Origin: Sternotherus odoratus
Taxonomy: Eukaryota > Chordata > Testudines > Kinosternidae
Assembly (NCBI GenBank): GCA_032164245.1
Contig: JAVMKO010000006.1
Coordinates: 37,908,319 to 37,972,318 of the forward strand
Reading direction: 5' to 3'
Length of the DNA stretch: 64,000 nucleotides
Position 1 is the stretch's first letter; the number at the start of each line of letters is the position of its first letter. The position numbers and the translations under genes were made by a program. Below are positions 28,301 through 40,300 of this stretch, in pieces. Under the pieces are notes generated by a model. The model was not told the DNA's origin and searched no databases. It was given only the letters and a program-made list of their open reading frames with translations.

Positions 28301-31300
28301 AATTCTGCTCTCATCAGTGAATGAGGTTCAGCCAGAAGATGCCAAGGATCTGGGAAAATGCATGGAATGGATCACATTGGATTGCATTATTTTTCTGTGT
28401 CTTTCAATAATGGCCTCCAGTGGGAGAGTATGTGCCACAACTGGACCTGAAGACAGTTTCATCAAGAGTTTCATTCATGTCAGACATGGCCTTGTGCAGC
28501 TTGGGCAGAGGGCCCAAGCTGTACCTGCATCCGTTAAATTGTCCGCTGCTCCCGAATTGATGGGGGCCTGTTGGAGAGGCATCTGTTGGGGGGTTCCTCA
28601 GGATGTGTAGCTGGATAGGAACCAGCAAATGAGAAGCCAGTGGATGGGGTTCAGAGTGTGTTTCAGTAAGGGATTTGGGTACAGGGAAGCTCTTTTCTCT
28701 AAAGGCCCAAGCTGGTTCCCATCACCATGCCTGGACCAGCTTGTTCCCTATGCTCCTCAGCATTCATACTGCCCAGGCTGAGATGGGGTGGCCAGGGTCA
28801 CCATAGTAGAAGCACAGATTGCATTGATGACCCTGTTCCTTTTCTTCAGCTGTGAATCACTGATGAGCCAGATTGGATTGGTGGGTGATAGAGAAGGTCA
28901 CAGTACACAGATAGGAGGGCTGCATAAAACCTTTTTTCTCCTCCCTTTTTTCTCGCAACTAATTATCTGTGTGGATGGTAAGGTCTGCAAGGCATCTAAG
29001 CCTGTAGATATCTCTATTTGGGCCAGTTCATCTTTGATTTCTTCCCACAAGCTCAACTGGAACTAGTACCGCTGCGCTGCTTCATTCCACTCTGTATCTT
29101 CTGGGAGGTGATGGAAGTGCACCGCTTAGGAGGCCACTGTGCTATGCCTCCCCTCCTCCCCCCACGGCCCTCCCCCCGCTCGTTCAGCCTCCCCTCCTCC
29201 CCCCACGGCCCTCCCCCCGCTTGTTCAGCCTCCCCACACCCTCACGGGCTCCCCCCCGCTTGTTCAGCCCCCCTCCCACCCACTCCAAGGCCCCGGCTAG
29301 GCTGGGCGCAGCTGGCCGGACCGTGTCTGGGCACCTCTGTCCTGCCAGCCCAGTGCCCCCTTCCCGCGCCCTGCCCGGCCAGAGCCCCCTGCCTGCGCCT
29401 ATTGCACCCAGCCACCCTCCTGCCCTAGGCCCCTGATCCAGACCCTGCTTCCCTCTCAGCGGCATACGCGCGGCGGCCATGTTGTGCTGCCGAACTACAC
29501 CTCCCAGCATGCCGTTCGTCTAGGGCCGTCTCTCGTGCGCATGATGGCTTCACACACACTTTTCTAGTCTTTTATTATATAGGATAATGCTGTTAAGGTC
29601 AAAATCTTGCATAGTCTTGTATGATTGGTAAACAAAGTGTAAGCAGTGTAAGGATGGGTGACATCTGGTGGTGAGTTGCAGGAATTGCAGTGACTTTTGG
29701 AAAATAACACCTTATTTGCTTAGACACACCCACCGCACCTAGCCTGCACTCTAACAGCCCAAATGGTCACTTTGGCTACTGTGGGACCCCCAGTTTCTGT
29801 AGGATTGGGGCAAGAATGATAAGGTATTGATTAACCTGTTTATGTGAATGAGGGGTTGGGACATGTATTTGGCCTTTGGCATGCTGGAGGGACTCGCCAT
29901 CAGCTGGGTAGCGCTCACTAGACAAGGGACAGGGGTTCGAAAACCCACTGAAACCCCCACTGAGAGGCTATGGACAGGCTTCTATACCTTGTGGTGAGGG
30001 CCTTGTCTGAGGGCCTTACAGGCCTATTGCACCTGGCCTCTCTCCCCTGTGGAATGTTAGAGCTGACTTTTGCTTCCATTAGGAGTCTAACCTCAGCCCA
30101 CTGAGCTGCTTTGGGTCTGCTAGAGTGCAGGCTAGGTGCGGTGGGTGTGTCTAAGCAAATAAGGTGTTATTTTCCAAAAGTCACTGCAATTCCTGCAACT
30201 CACCACCGGATGTCACCCATCCTGACACTGCTTACAAAAGTATGCATAATTTATTGCTATTTTATGCAATTTAAGGAGGTAGATTAGGGTTACCATTCAT
30301 CTGGATTCTCCCAGACATGTCCAGCTTTTTACGATAAAAATAGCGTCCGGGGGAAATTTGGAAATGTCTCAAAATGCCCGGAATTTCCCCTGTGCAGAGC
30401 GCAGAGTTGGGTTCCAGCAGCCAGAGCAGCACCAGAGTCTCTCCCGCAGCTTTCGGCAGGCAGCTATAGCAACACATCCCCTCTCTCTCTCTCTCCTCCC
30501 CCCCAACCCCCCACGCATTCTCAGAGATGCTGGCCAGACCAGGAGGCTCCACAGCTCTCCCTGGGGGCTGGGAGCCTTGAGTTGGGGGGCGTAGCAGCGT
30601 GTTGGGCTAAGTTCAGAGCCCAACATGCTGTTTTGAGTTGCACAGTAAGCAGGGGGGCAGGGGTTCGAGAAGGGGCAGGGAATTTCTGGAGGGGGCAATC
30701 AAGGGACAGGGAGTGGGGGGGTGGATGGGGGTTCTGGGAGGACAGTCAGGGGGCAAGGAGCACAGAGGCTTAGGTGGGCATGGGGTTCTGGGGGGGCAGG
30801 GGTCCAAGGAGGCGGAAGTCAGGGGATGAGGGGAGAAGTTGGGGGTTCTAAGAGGGGCAGGAAGTGGGAGAAAATAGGCGGGGATAGGGCACACACACAC
30901 ACACACACACACACAGTCCTCTTTTTTGGTTGGTGAAATATGGTAACCCTAAGGTAGCTAGAAATATTATTTATTTCTATAGTACCTTAAATGTGCATGG
31001 CACTTTAAGATAGGAAAAACCCCACAATGTTGCTATTCCAATCTGTTTAGAATCTAAAAAGCAAACCTTTACTCACAGGTCATGTCCAATTTATATGTGA
31101 TTAAGTAGGTAAACATTATTTACATGAATAAAGGCCCTAGCCAATTCCCTCTGAGGTCAAGAGAAGACTCTCAATGCAGACCTCCAGCTTTCTGTTTTGA
31201 TAGTAAAAGATTCCATGCAATCCACTTGAAAGAGAACTTTGATTTAATCTCATTTTTTTAGATTAAGCAGAAGGGAAAGCATTAGAAAAGCAGTTAACTT

Positions 31301-34300
31301 TAAATATTTCTTATATAGTATTATTGTGCTGGAAGTGTTCTTTCTTAAAATTTACTGCAGATTGAAACAATCAAGCACCAAAAGGATAAAAACTGGTCTA
31401 TAAAATCTAAAGAAAAAAATAAATACAAGTGACTAAATTACAGTACCTTTATTTTTTCAGTGGCACAAAAATCTGGACAGGAATGGCATCTTCTTAGTGT
31501 GCTTTTTGCCTACAATAAAATGAAAATAGGTCTTTCATAGTCAATGTTTAGTAAAAATGGAGTCTTCATTTACTCCATTCTTAATTACACAATTTTCAAT
31601 AAGAATGATAGTTCTTGACAAAATTTCTGTTTAAGAGCTGGTTTTATGCTATAACTTTATGCAAAAATTATGTCAACACAACACTAGGAATACAAAGTTA
31701 AAATTAAAACAAAAGCAGGAAAACATTAAGTGGCTGTGTTACACATATTTCTTATTATCAAATATTGGTTTTCTTATTAGATATGGAGCTTAATATACTT
31801 CGTTACGTTAGTAAGTACATACCATAAAATATTACCACAAACAAAAAATTTAGTTAGTTTGACATCTTAGGGCATGTCTTCACTATGACTTTACGTCGAC
31901 TTTAACGACGTTAAGTCGAATTAAACGTGTACCTGTCTTCACATACATGCCAATAAAGTCGATTTAAAGGGCCCTCAAAATTGATTTTATAACTCCTGCC
32001 TGATGAGAGAAGTAGCGCTGAAATCGACATTTCAAGGTCGATTGTGGGCTAGTGGGGACGCAACTGACATTACTAGCCTCCAGAGGCTGTCCCACAATGC
32101 TCCATTCTGACCGCTCTGGACTGCCTCACTGCTCCACTGTGACCGCTCTGGACAGCACTCTCAACTCGCTGCTCTGGCCAGGTAGACAGGAAAAGAACCG
32201 GTAACATTTGAATAGCATTTCCTGTTTGGTCAGCGTGGCCAGCTCACCTGCACAGCTCAGTCGCCATTCAGAGAAATCAGCAGCACAAGACTCCATGCAG
32301 AGCTCAGCTGCCCTGGAGACCAGCCAGAGGAGAAGAGCTCCAGCGTGGTCCACTAATGAGGTGCTGGATCTCATCGCTATCTGGGGAGAGGAATCCGTGA
32401 TGTTGGAACTACGCAACAATAAACGGAATGCCAACACGTTTGCCAGGGTCTCCAAGGCCATGCTGGAAAGGGGCCACAACAGGGACGCCCAACAGTGCCG
32501 CGTGAAAATTAAGGAGCTGAGGCAAGCGTTCCAGAAAGCCAAGGAGGCAAACGGACGATCAGGGGGCGCGCCGCGGACATGCCGGTTCTACAATGAACTA
32601 AATCAGATAATGGGGGGCGCCCCCACCACCATCGCACCGGTCTGCGTGGACTCCACCGATGGGATAATCGTCAGGGACGAGAACGATTCTGATGAGGACG
32701 ACAATGAGGAGGAGGAGGAGGGAAATTTCATGGAGCAGCAGGAGGCCAGCGGAGAAACCGTGTTAGTAGACAGCCAGGAGCTGTTTATCACCCTGCAGCC
32801 AGCACCCTCCCAAGCCTCCCAAGGGGGTAAGTGTTTTTTTTTAAGGGATTACATGACGCATGATTTTTTAAAGGAAGCATTTATTAATGGTTAATTTGCC
32901 CTAAGCACTTAGTGTGCTTTCATTGCTGGTCAGTTTCTACTCAAAGAGTCTGTCAATATACTCCGGGATTGACCGGAAGTCCTCCATGGACATTTCACTG
33001 AAGCTATCCAGGAGGTAGCGATGAATCTTCCGCAGCAGATTTCTGGGGAGAGCCGCCTTATGTGGTCCCCCGTGATAGGAGACCATCCCACGCCACGAAA
33101 GTAGTAAGTAGTCTGGTATCATTGAGCAGGCTAGCATTGCGGCGAATGGACCAGGACTTTGCATGGAGTCAAGGAGCATGCGCGCTCTATCTCTCTGAGA
33201 AATTCTAAGCAAAGTGATGTCACTCATGGTTGCCTGTTTGAAACACGGACTGCAATTAGTAGGGAGATAAAGATTCCCAGCTGCAAAGTAATCTTTTCTG
33301 CTGAAGACCGACCAACCGCCCCCCCCCAAAAACGCTCCTCCGCCCCTCCTCCCCCCCCCCCCGGCAAGCCCGTAGCGGTAGCTAGCAGGGAATCTGAACA
33401 GTCTGCAAGCGGTTGCTTCCGCTTAAGATCCAACGCGCACCCAACCCCCCAACCCCCCCCCCCCCCCGCCGCCAGCCCGAAGCGGTAGCTAGCGGGGAAT
33501 TTGAAGAGTCATTTTGCAAGCGTTTGCCTCCGCAGAAGAGCCCCAGCCAGCCCTTAGCGATAAATTTTTGGGCTTTGTTTTGCAGTTTCCGGTTCAGTGC
33601 GAGCCACGCGGTGGGGGGAAGGGGGTGGGGTTACTCTACAATATGCAAGTGCTGCTTTTAACTTACCATGGCCGGCTGCACGGTGATTTCAGAAGCCGTG
33701 TTGGGCTGAGGCACGCATATGTGTCTGAGATGCTGTGACTTTTCTGTGAGCTATTCAGTCACTTTTAGGTGTAGAACATGACCTTGTACAGAAATCATAT
33801 CAGCGCTCTGAATACTGAGGTTGCAAATGGCATAGTACTCCCATTGTGTACCGTCCGAGACTGCATCTGCCTCCTAACCTTGAATGTATCTGTCTCATAA
33901 CTTTCAAACTTTCTTTGCCCACATTCGCCCACAGATGAACAATTATCTCAGAATCCCCCGGCCTGCTCCTCCCGCCATGCATCGCAGACACGAAAGCGTA
34001 AAAAGAAAACGCGAACGCGCGATGATATGTTCACTGAACTGCTGGAGAACTTGCGCGCTGCGGCAGCCCGCCAGACGGAATGGAGGGAAAGATTGATACA
34101 GTCAAGGCAGGAATCAGCGCTACAGTCAAGGCAGGCAGCAGAAAATAGGGAAGAAATGTGGCTGCAACGACAGGACCGCGAAGAAAGACGCATGGATGCT
34201 TTGCTCCGGATAATGGAGGACCAAAGCAACATGCTGCGCTCTCTGGTGGAGCAGGGCCAAAGATCACCTCTGCAGCCCCTGTGTAACCACCTCCCCCCCA

Positions 34301-37300
34301 TCCCAACTCCCATAGCTTCCCCACCCAAATGTGGGGTGAGAACCCGAGGGGGCAAGCTCCCTGGACCGACCCACTCCACCCCACAAGCCAGCACAAGCAG
34401 CAGCAGGTTGAGGTTCTCTAAAAACTTTTAAAAGCTGCTGTGTCTTGGCCCCCCCTCCTCTTCCACCTTCCCCCCCCCTCCTCTGTCCGCTCCTCCACCA
34501 GTATGACTGCTGGTTTCCCTCCTCACCCACCCCTTCCAGGCTACCATGACAGTGATCCCCTGTATTTGTATTTCTGATGAAGCAATAAAGGAACCATGAT
34601 TTTTAAAACAGTGAATTTATTTCCTCTGCAAGCATGGGGAGGTGGGAGGGAAAGAGGGTGCAAGGACAGCAGGCTTAGAGCAGAGCAAGGGAGAAGGTTC
34701 TCAAACACCATGTCGGGCACTCATAAAACTGGCTTTCAAGGTGTCCCTGAAGCGCAGAGTGCCCTGGTGCGCTCTTCTACTTTCCCTGCTGTCTGGCTGC
34801 TGGTAAGTAGCAGACAGTAAATTTGCCTCTGCCTCCCAGCCCGCCATAAACATTTCCCCCTTGCTCTCACAGACATTGTGGAGCACAGAGCAAGCAGCAA
34901 TAACAATGGGGATATTTCTCTCGCTGATGTCTGAGCGAATCAGTAACGAACGCCATCTCCCCTTCAGACGGCCAAATGCACACTCTACGGCCATTCTGCA
35001 CTTGCTCAGCCTGTAGTTGAACAGCTCCAGACCCCTGTCCAGGGCTCCTGTGTAGGGCTTCATAAGCCAGGGCATTAGGGGGTAGGCTGGGTCCCCAATG
35101 ATAACGATCGGCATTTCCACCCCCCCACAGAAATTTTCTGGTCAGGGAAGAAATTGCCTTGCTGCAGCTGTCTAAAAAGCCTAGAGTTCCTGAACACACG
35201 AGCGTCATGAAGCTTTCCCGGCCACCCCACGTACAGGTCGGTGAAACGTCCCTTGTGGTCAACCACTGCTTGCATGACGATTGAATAATATCCCTTCCGC
35301 TTTCTGTACTCGGCGGCCTCGTAGTCCGGTGCCAGGATAGGGATATGAGTCCCATCTATAGCCCCGCCACAGTTAGGGAATCCCATGGCGGCAAAGCCAT
35401 CAATTGTAGCTTGCAGGTTTCCAAGGTTTATAACCCTGGGTAGCAGCAGCTCGACGACTGCCCTGCTTACTTGCATCACAGCAAAGCCCACTGTAGATCT
35501 ACCCACCCCAAAGTGATTCGCGACTGACCGGTAGCTGTCTGGCGTTGCAAGCTTCCAGAGGGCTATCGCCACTCGCTTCTCAACTGTAAGGGCTGCCCTC
35601 ATTCTGGTATTCTTGCACCGAAGGGCCGGGGAAAGCAAGTCACAAAGTTCCATGAACATGCCCTTTCGCATGCGGAAGTTTCTGAGCCATTGGGAGTCAT
35701 CCCAGACCCGCAGCACTATGCGATCCCACCAGTCCGTGCTTGTTTCCCTGGCCCAGAATCGGCATTCGATGGCATGAGCCTGCCCCATTGCCACCAAATT
35801 TGACAGATTGTCAGTCGCCCTACTTCCAAAAACGTCAGTGTCCCCGTCCCTGCTGTGCACGTCCTGGTCCATCTCCTCCTCACTGTCGTCGGGTTCCAGA
35901 AAGCGCAGTTGTCCTCGGATCGCATTCCTCTGCAGACGGTATAGCATGAAATCCGCAACCATGATCGAGGTCTTCACAACGGCCATTACTGCAGCCATGG
36001 CATCAGCGGGCTCCATGCTTGCAGTGCTATGGAGTTAGAGCGGCGTGGAGAAAGGGCGCGAATTATGGGATGCCTACCCACAGTGCACCGCTCGTAATGG
36101 GGGTCGGTGGCGCGGAAAAAGGGCACGAAATTATGAAATGCCTACCCATAGTGCAGCACTCGAAATGGTGCCTGCTGGGGACTCCGGGAACTGTGGGATA
36201 GGTACCCACAGTGCAACGCTCGTTATGTCGACGCTTGCAAAAGTTGTGCGGACAGACACTGTCGACTTGCTGTGCTTTGCTGTGCTTAGTGGGGACACAC
36301 AAAATCGACTGTATACAGTCTGCTTTACAAAATCGAATTAAAGGAAATTGACTTACTGCTGTAGTGAAGACATACCCTTAGATTCCATGAGGACACACTC
36401 ACCTATCTTAAATCTTGAAAGTATGTAAATAAAAAGGTAAAGGTAAAGACTATAACCTGCCTTCCCATCTTCACATTACCAACAATGTGGTCAAAGATAC
36501 ACTCCAGTATTCTGTAGGGTATTCACTTAATCTCCAACAGGTATTAAAAAAAAAATACTCCATCCAATTCATAATCTAATGCAAAAACTTAATAGTGATC
36601 TCATATGTGTTATACTTACAGATAAGCACATATGACTATCCATAGTCCATTCATTTGGAATGCTATTCTGCCTTAATTCTGCTGAGATTGCCATCATGAG
36701 TTGGATGAAGCTGAGGTAAACACTGCTTTTCAGTAGGTATGTTCCAATGAGCTAATGCAATTGTCCCAGCAACAGTATGTATGCCCACTGGGCTCCTGGT
36801 CAGGCCAGAATGCACAGTGATGTAATTAAAGGGCTAGTCTTCTCTTGAAAATTAAATTAAGTTAGAACATGACTGAGGAGTTGTATTAGTTAAACTGATG
36901 TTAAATGCTGTTTTGCAGTAGACAGTAAAGACAGGGACAAGGCATGTTTAACATGCTTAACAGCACTTTAGTTAACATGACTCAGAATTGTGTTCTAACA
37001 CAAACTACTTTTCTAGTGATGTTAAACTCCTTTCATTTAAACTTCTTTCCAAAATAACTGTTAATTGTATTAGAGAGAATCTACAATATCATATGATACT
37101 TTTATAGTAGTGTGACAGGCCTCTACTGGAGGCCTCTCAGTCCTACTACACCTTGCACCGGAAAGGAGCACTGGAGGACCAATCTTCATGCCTGCACAGA
37201 AAGGCTTCAGGAAAGAAGCCAATCAGAGCACAGCAGCCTCAGATAAAAGGAGTTGCAGGGGCTGAACAGGACAGTTCTTGGCTGGGACCAAGAGGAAAGA

Positions 37301-40300
37301 GGGAAACAGTTAACTGACACAAAGTATCTTTGACTATAACAAATGTATCCAAAGATTTAAAATGTTTTTGGTAAGCCCTTAACTCTTGAAAAGGAAGCAA
37401 TTGGGAATAATTTAAATTGAAAGCTATCTTATTGAGATACATACATACCACCACATAACTGTAGATGTCAAGATCATCCTCAGACTCTAAGTCTTCTTCA
37501 TCTTGAAGGTCAGCAGAAAAGTCTTCAATTACAACACCCTCAATAACATTGCTCTGTAATATTAACATATTTAATATTAATTTTACATCACTATTAAAAT
37601 TTTAGTCAGCTACAGTAAATATAGCAATATGCAAATTATTAAAGAACATACTATAGCTAATCTAAAGTTTAGGGCTGTCAAGCAATTAAAAAATAATTAA
37701 TTGCAATTACTTGCACTGTTGAACAATAATAGAATACAATTTATTGAAATATTTTGGGATATACATTTTAAAATATATTGATTTCAATTACAACACAGAA
37801 TACAATGTGTACACTTATTTTTTCTAACAAATATTTTTTTCTAACAAATATTTGTACTGTAAAAAAACAAAATAAATAGTATTTTTCAATTCTCCTAATA
37901 CAAGTACTTTAGTGCAATCTCTTTATCATGAAAGTTGAACTTACAAATGGAGAATTATGTACAAAAAAACCCTTCATTTAAAAATAAAACAATGTAAAAC
38001 GTTGGAGTCTACACCTCCACTCAGTCCTACTTCTTGTACAGCCAATCACTCAGACAAACAAGTTTGTTTACACTTGCAGGCTGTAATGCTGCCCGCTTCT
38101 TGTTTATAATGTCACCTGAATGTAAGAACAGCCGTTCGCATGTCACTGTTGTAGCCGGCATCACGAGATATTTATGTGCCAGATGCACTAAAGATTCATA
38201 TGTCCCTTCATGCTTCAACCACCATTCCCGAGAGCATGTGCCCATGCCATTAAGGGGTTCTGCTCGATAATGATCCGAAGAGGTGTGGACCAATGCAAGT
38301 TCATTTTCATTATCTGAGTCAGTTGCCACCAGCAGAAGGTGGATTTTCTTTTTTGGTGGTGTGTGTTCTGTACTTTCCACATCAGAGTGGTGCTCTTTTA
38401 ACTCTTCTGAAAGCATGTTCTATACCGCCTCCCATTCAGATTTTGGAAGGCACTTCAGATTCTTAAACCTTGGGTTGAGTGCTGTAGCTATCTTTAGAAA
38501 TCTCACATTGGTACCTTCTTTGTGTTCTGTCAAATCTGTAGTGAAAATGTTCTTAAAATGACCAACATGTGCTGGGTCATCATCCGAGACTGCCATAACA
38601 TGAAATATATGACAGAATGCAGGTAAAACAGAGCAAGAGACATGCAATTCTCCCCCAAGTAGTTCAGTCACATTTAATTAATGCTTTCTTTTTTAACGAG
38701 CATCATCAACATGGAAGCATGTCCTGTGGAATGGTGGCCAAAACATGAAGGGGCATATGAATGTTTAGCATATCTGGCATATAAATACCCTGCAATGTCG
38801 GCTTCAAAAGTTCCATGTGAATATCTGTTTTCACTTTCAGGTGACATCGTAAACAAGAAGCAGGATGCATTACCTCCTGCAAATGTAAACAAACTTATTT
38901 GTCTTAGTGATTGGCTGAACAAGAAGTAGGACTAAGTGGACTTGTAGGCTCTAAAGTTTTGCACTGTTTTGGTTTAGAGTGCAGTTATGTAACAAAAAAA
39001 ATCTACATTTGTAAGTTGCACTTTCATAATAAAGACATTGCATTACAGTACTTGTATGAAGTGAATTGAAAAATACTATTTTTTTTAACATTTTTACAGT
39101 GCAAATATTTGTAATAAAAATAAATAAAATTTGTATTCTTTGTATTCTGTGCTGCAGCTGCAATCAATATGTTTGAAAATGGAGAAAAACATCCAAAATA
39201 TTTAATAAATTTCAATTGGTATTCTATTGTTTGCCGGCGCTCCCCTGCCCGAAGGGCGCGCCACCGACTCGAGATGGCACATCTCCGGACCCTAATTCCC
39301 CAGTAACAGGGAGGTGTGACCAAGGATGCCCCAAAGGGGCAGTAGTTCCCCACCGTCCCTGCGGCTTGGTGGACCTACTGACCCTCCTTACAATATTAAT
39401 ACAGAAACTCTAATAAAAATAGTAGTATATATAAAAACAGTAAGTATGGTGTGTATCTTCAAAATGTAGCAATACACAGAAAAGGTTTAAAATATTTACC
39501 TGATATGTGGGAAATAAGGTTTCCTTCATGAAAGACAGTGGAGCAGAAAATTTTGGTGGAGCTGGAGCCCAAAATATTTTTAGAGTTCCTGGATAAACAG
39601 AAACCTTCAAAACCAACAAACTACAGTTAGCTACTAAAACCAAGCCAAACATTAAATGTCTTTATATTATTATGATCTGAATATAATTGTTTTGTGACAA
39701 AATGCCAAAGTCCACTTAATATGCTTTTGAGGAAAGCTGGAACCATATTAATGAAATTTCATGAGATGATCGAGTAGGGAAATTTCTATGGTCTCATGTA
39801 ATAATATTTTACATAAAGAACTGGGGAAGAGCGTGATTTATTACATCATGTAAAATACTGAGTATTACAACATATAAATGACACATAAAATATGTCAATA
39901 GTGTGGGTCATTTAATTCCTGAATGACACACACTAACAAAATGATTTAGGAATTTGTTTTTGTGTTCTGTGTAATTATTTGTAAAACTGCACAAACAGCG
40001 TACATTTTTTATCAAAATTGGTTCTTACTTTCTCTCCCAACAGTTCCAGTTGTGGCTTCTCAACATAATAGGCAGCTATTTTTTGCCATTCTGTTAGACT
40101 TTCTGATGTATGTGGAGGCAAAACATTAATTCCATCTTTCTGATTATCCTGGTATAGTTCTGAAACAGGAACTCCATCATAACAAATTCTAAAGTGGAAT
40201 AAAACACGAATAAACTACTCAAATGTCTGTTACTTGAAATAGTAAGAAAAAGAATGTAATGTTACTTAATTCAAATTTTAAATTTTCCCTTGTGATTAAA

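Larger units (their letters stand above)
31870..36377. mobile_element. PIF/Harbinger transposon, full length
   Basis: A 4508-bp element bounded by inverted ends GGGCATGTCTTCACTA (31870) and, inverted, GTAGTGAAGACATACCC (36377). The 3-bp target duplication TTA is at 31867-31869 and 36378-36380. It carries the two genes usual for the superfamily: a Myb/SANT-like DNA-binding protein (+) and a HARBI1-like DDE transposase (-), in convergent orientation. AATAAA signals on the two strands lie about 27 bp apart (34584-34589 plus, 34621-34616 minus). Confidence 0.93.

Noticed and set aside
29018..29428. Open stretch of 136 codons on the plus strand, Pro/Ser-rich
   Set aside because: It is created by the C-rich minisatellite and CpG patch, with low-complexity composition only.
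933..30916. Regularly spaced repeats considered as a CRISPR array
   Set aside because: The repeats are microsatellites, minisatellites and mobile elements of a vertebrate genome, without a repeat-spacer structure.
33159..33661. Open stretches on the plus strand inside the Harbinger element
   Set aside because: They fall in the intron of the Myb-like gene and are driven by poly-C runs. The exon 1 to exon 2 splice explains the region.
35716..36341. Plus-strand open stretches overlapping the transposase
   Set aside because: They are shadows of the minus-strand transposase and its upstream iterons.
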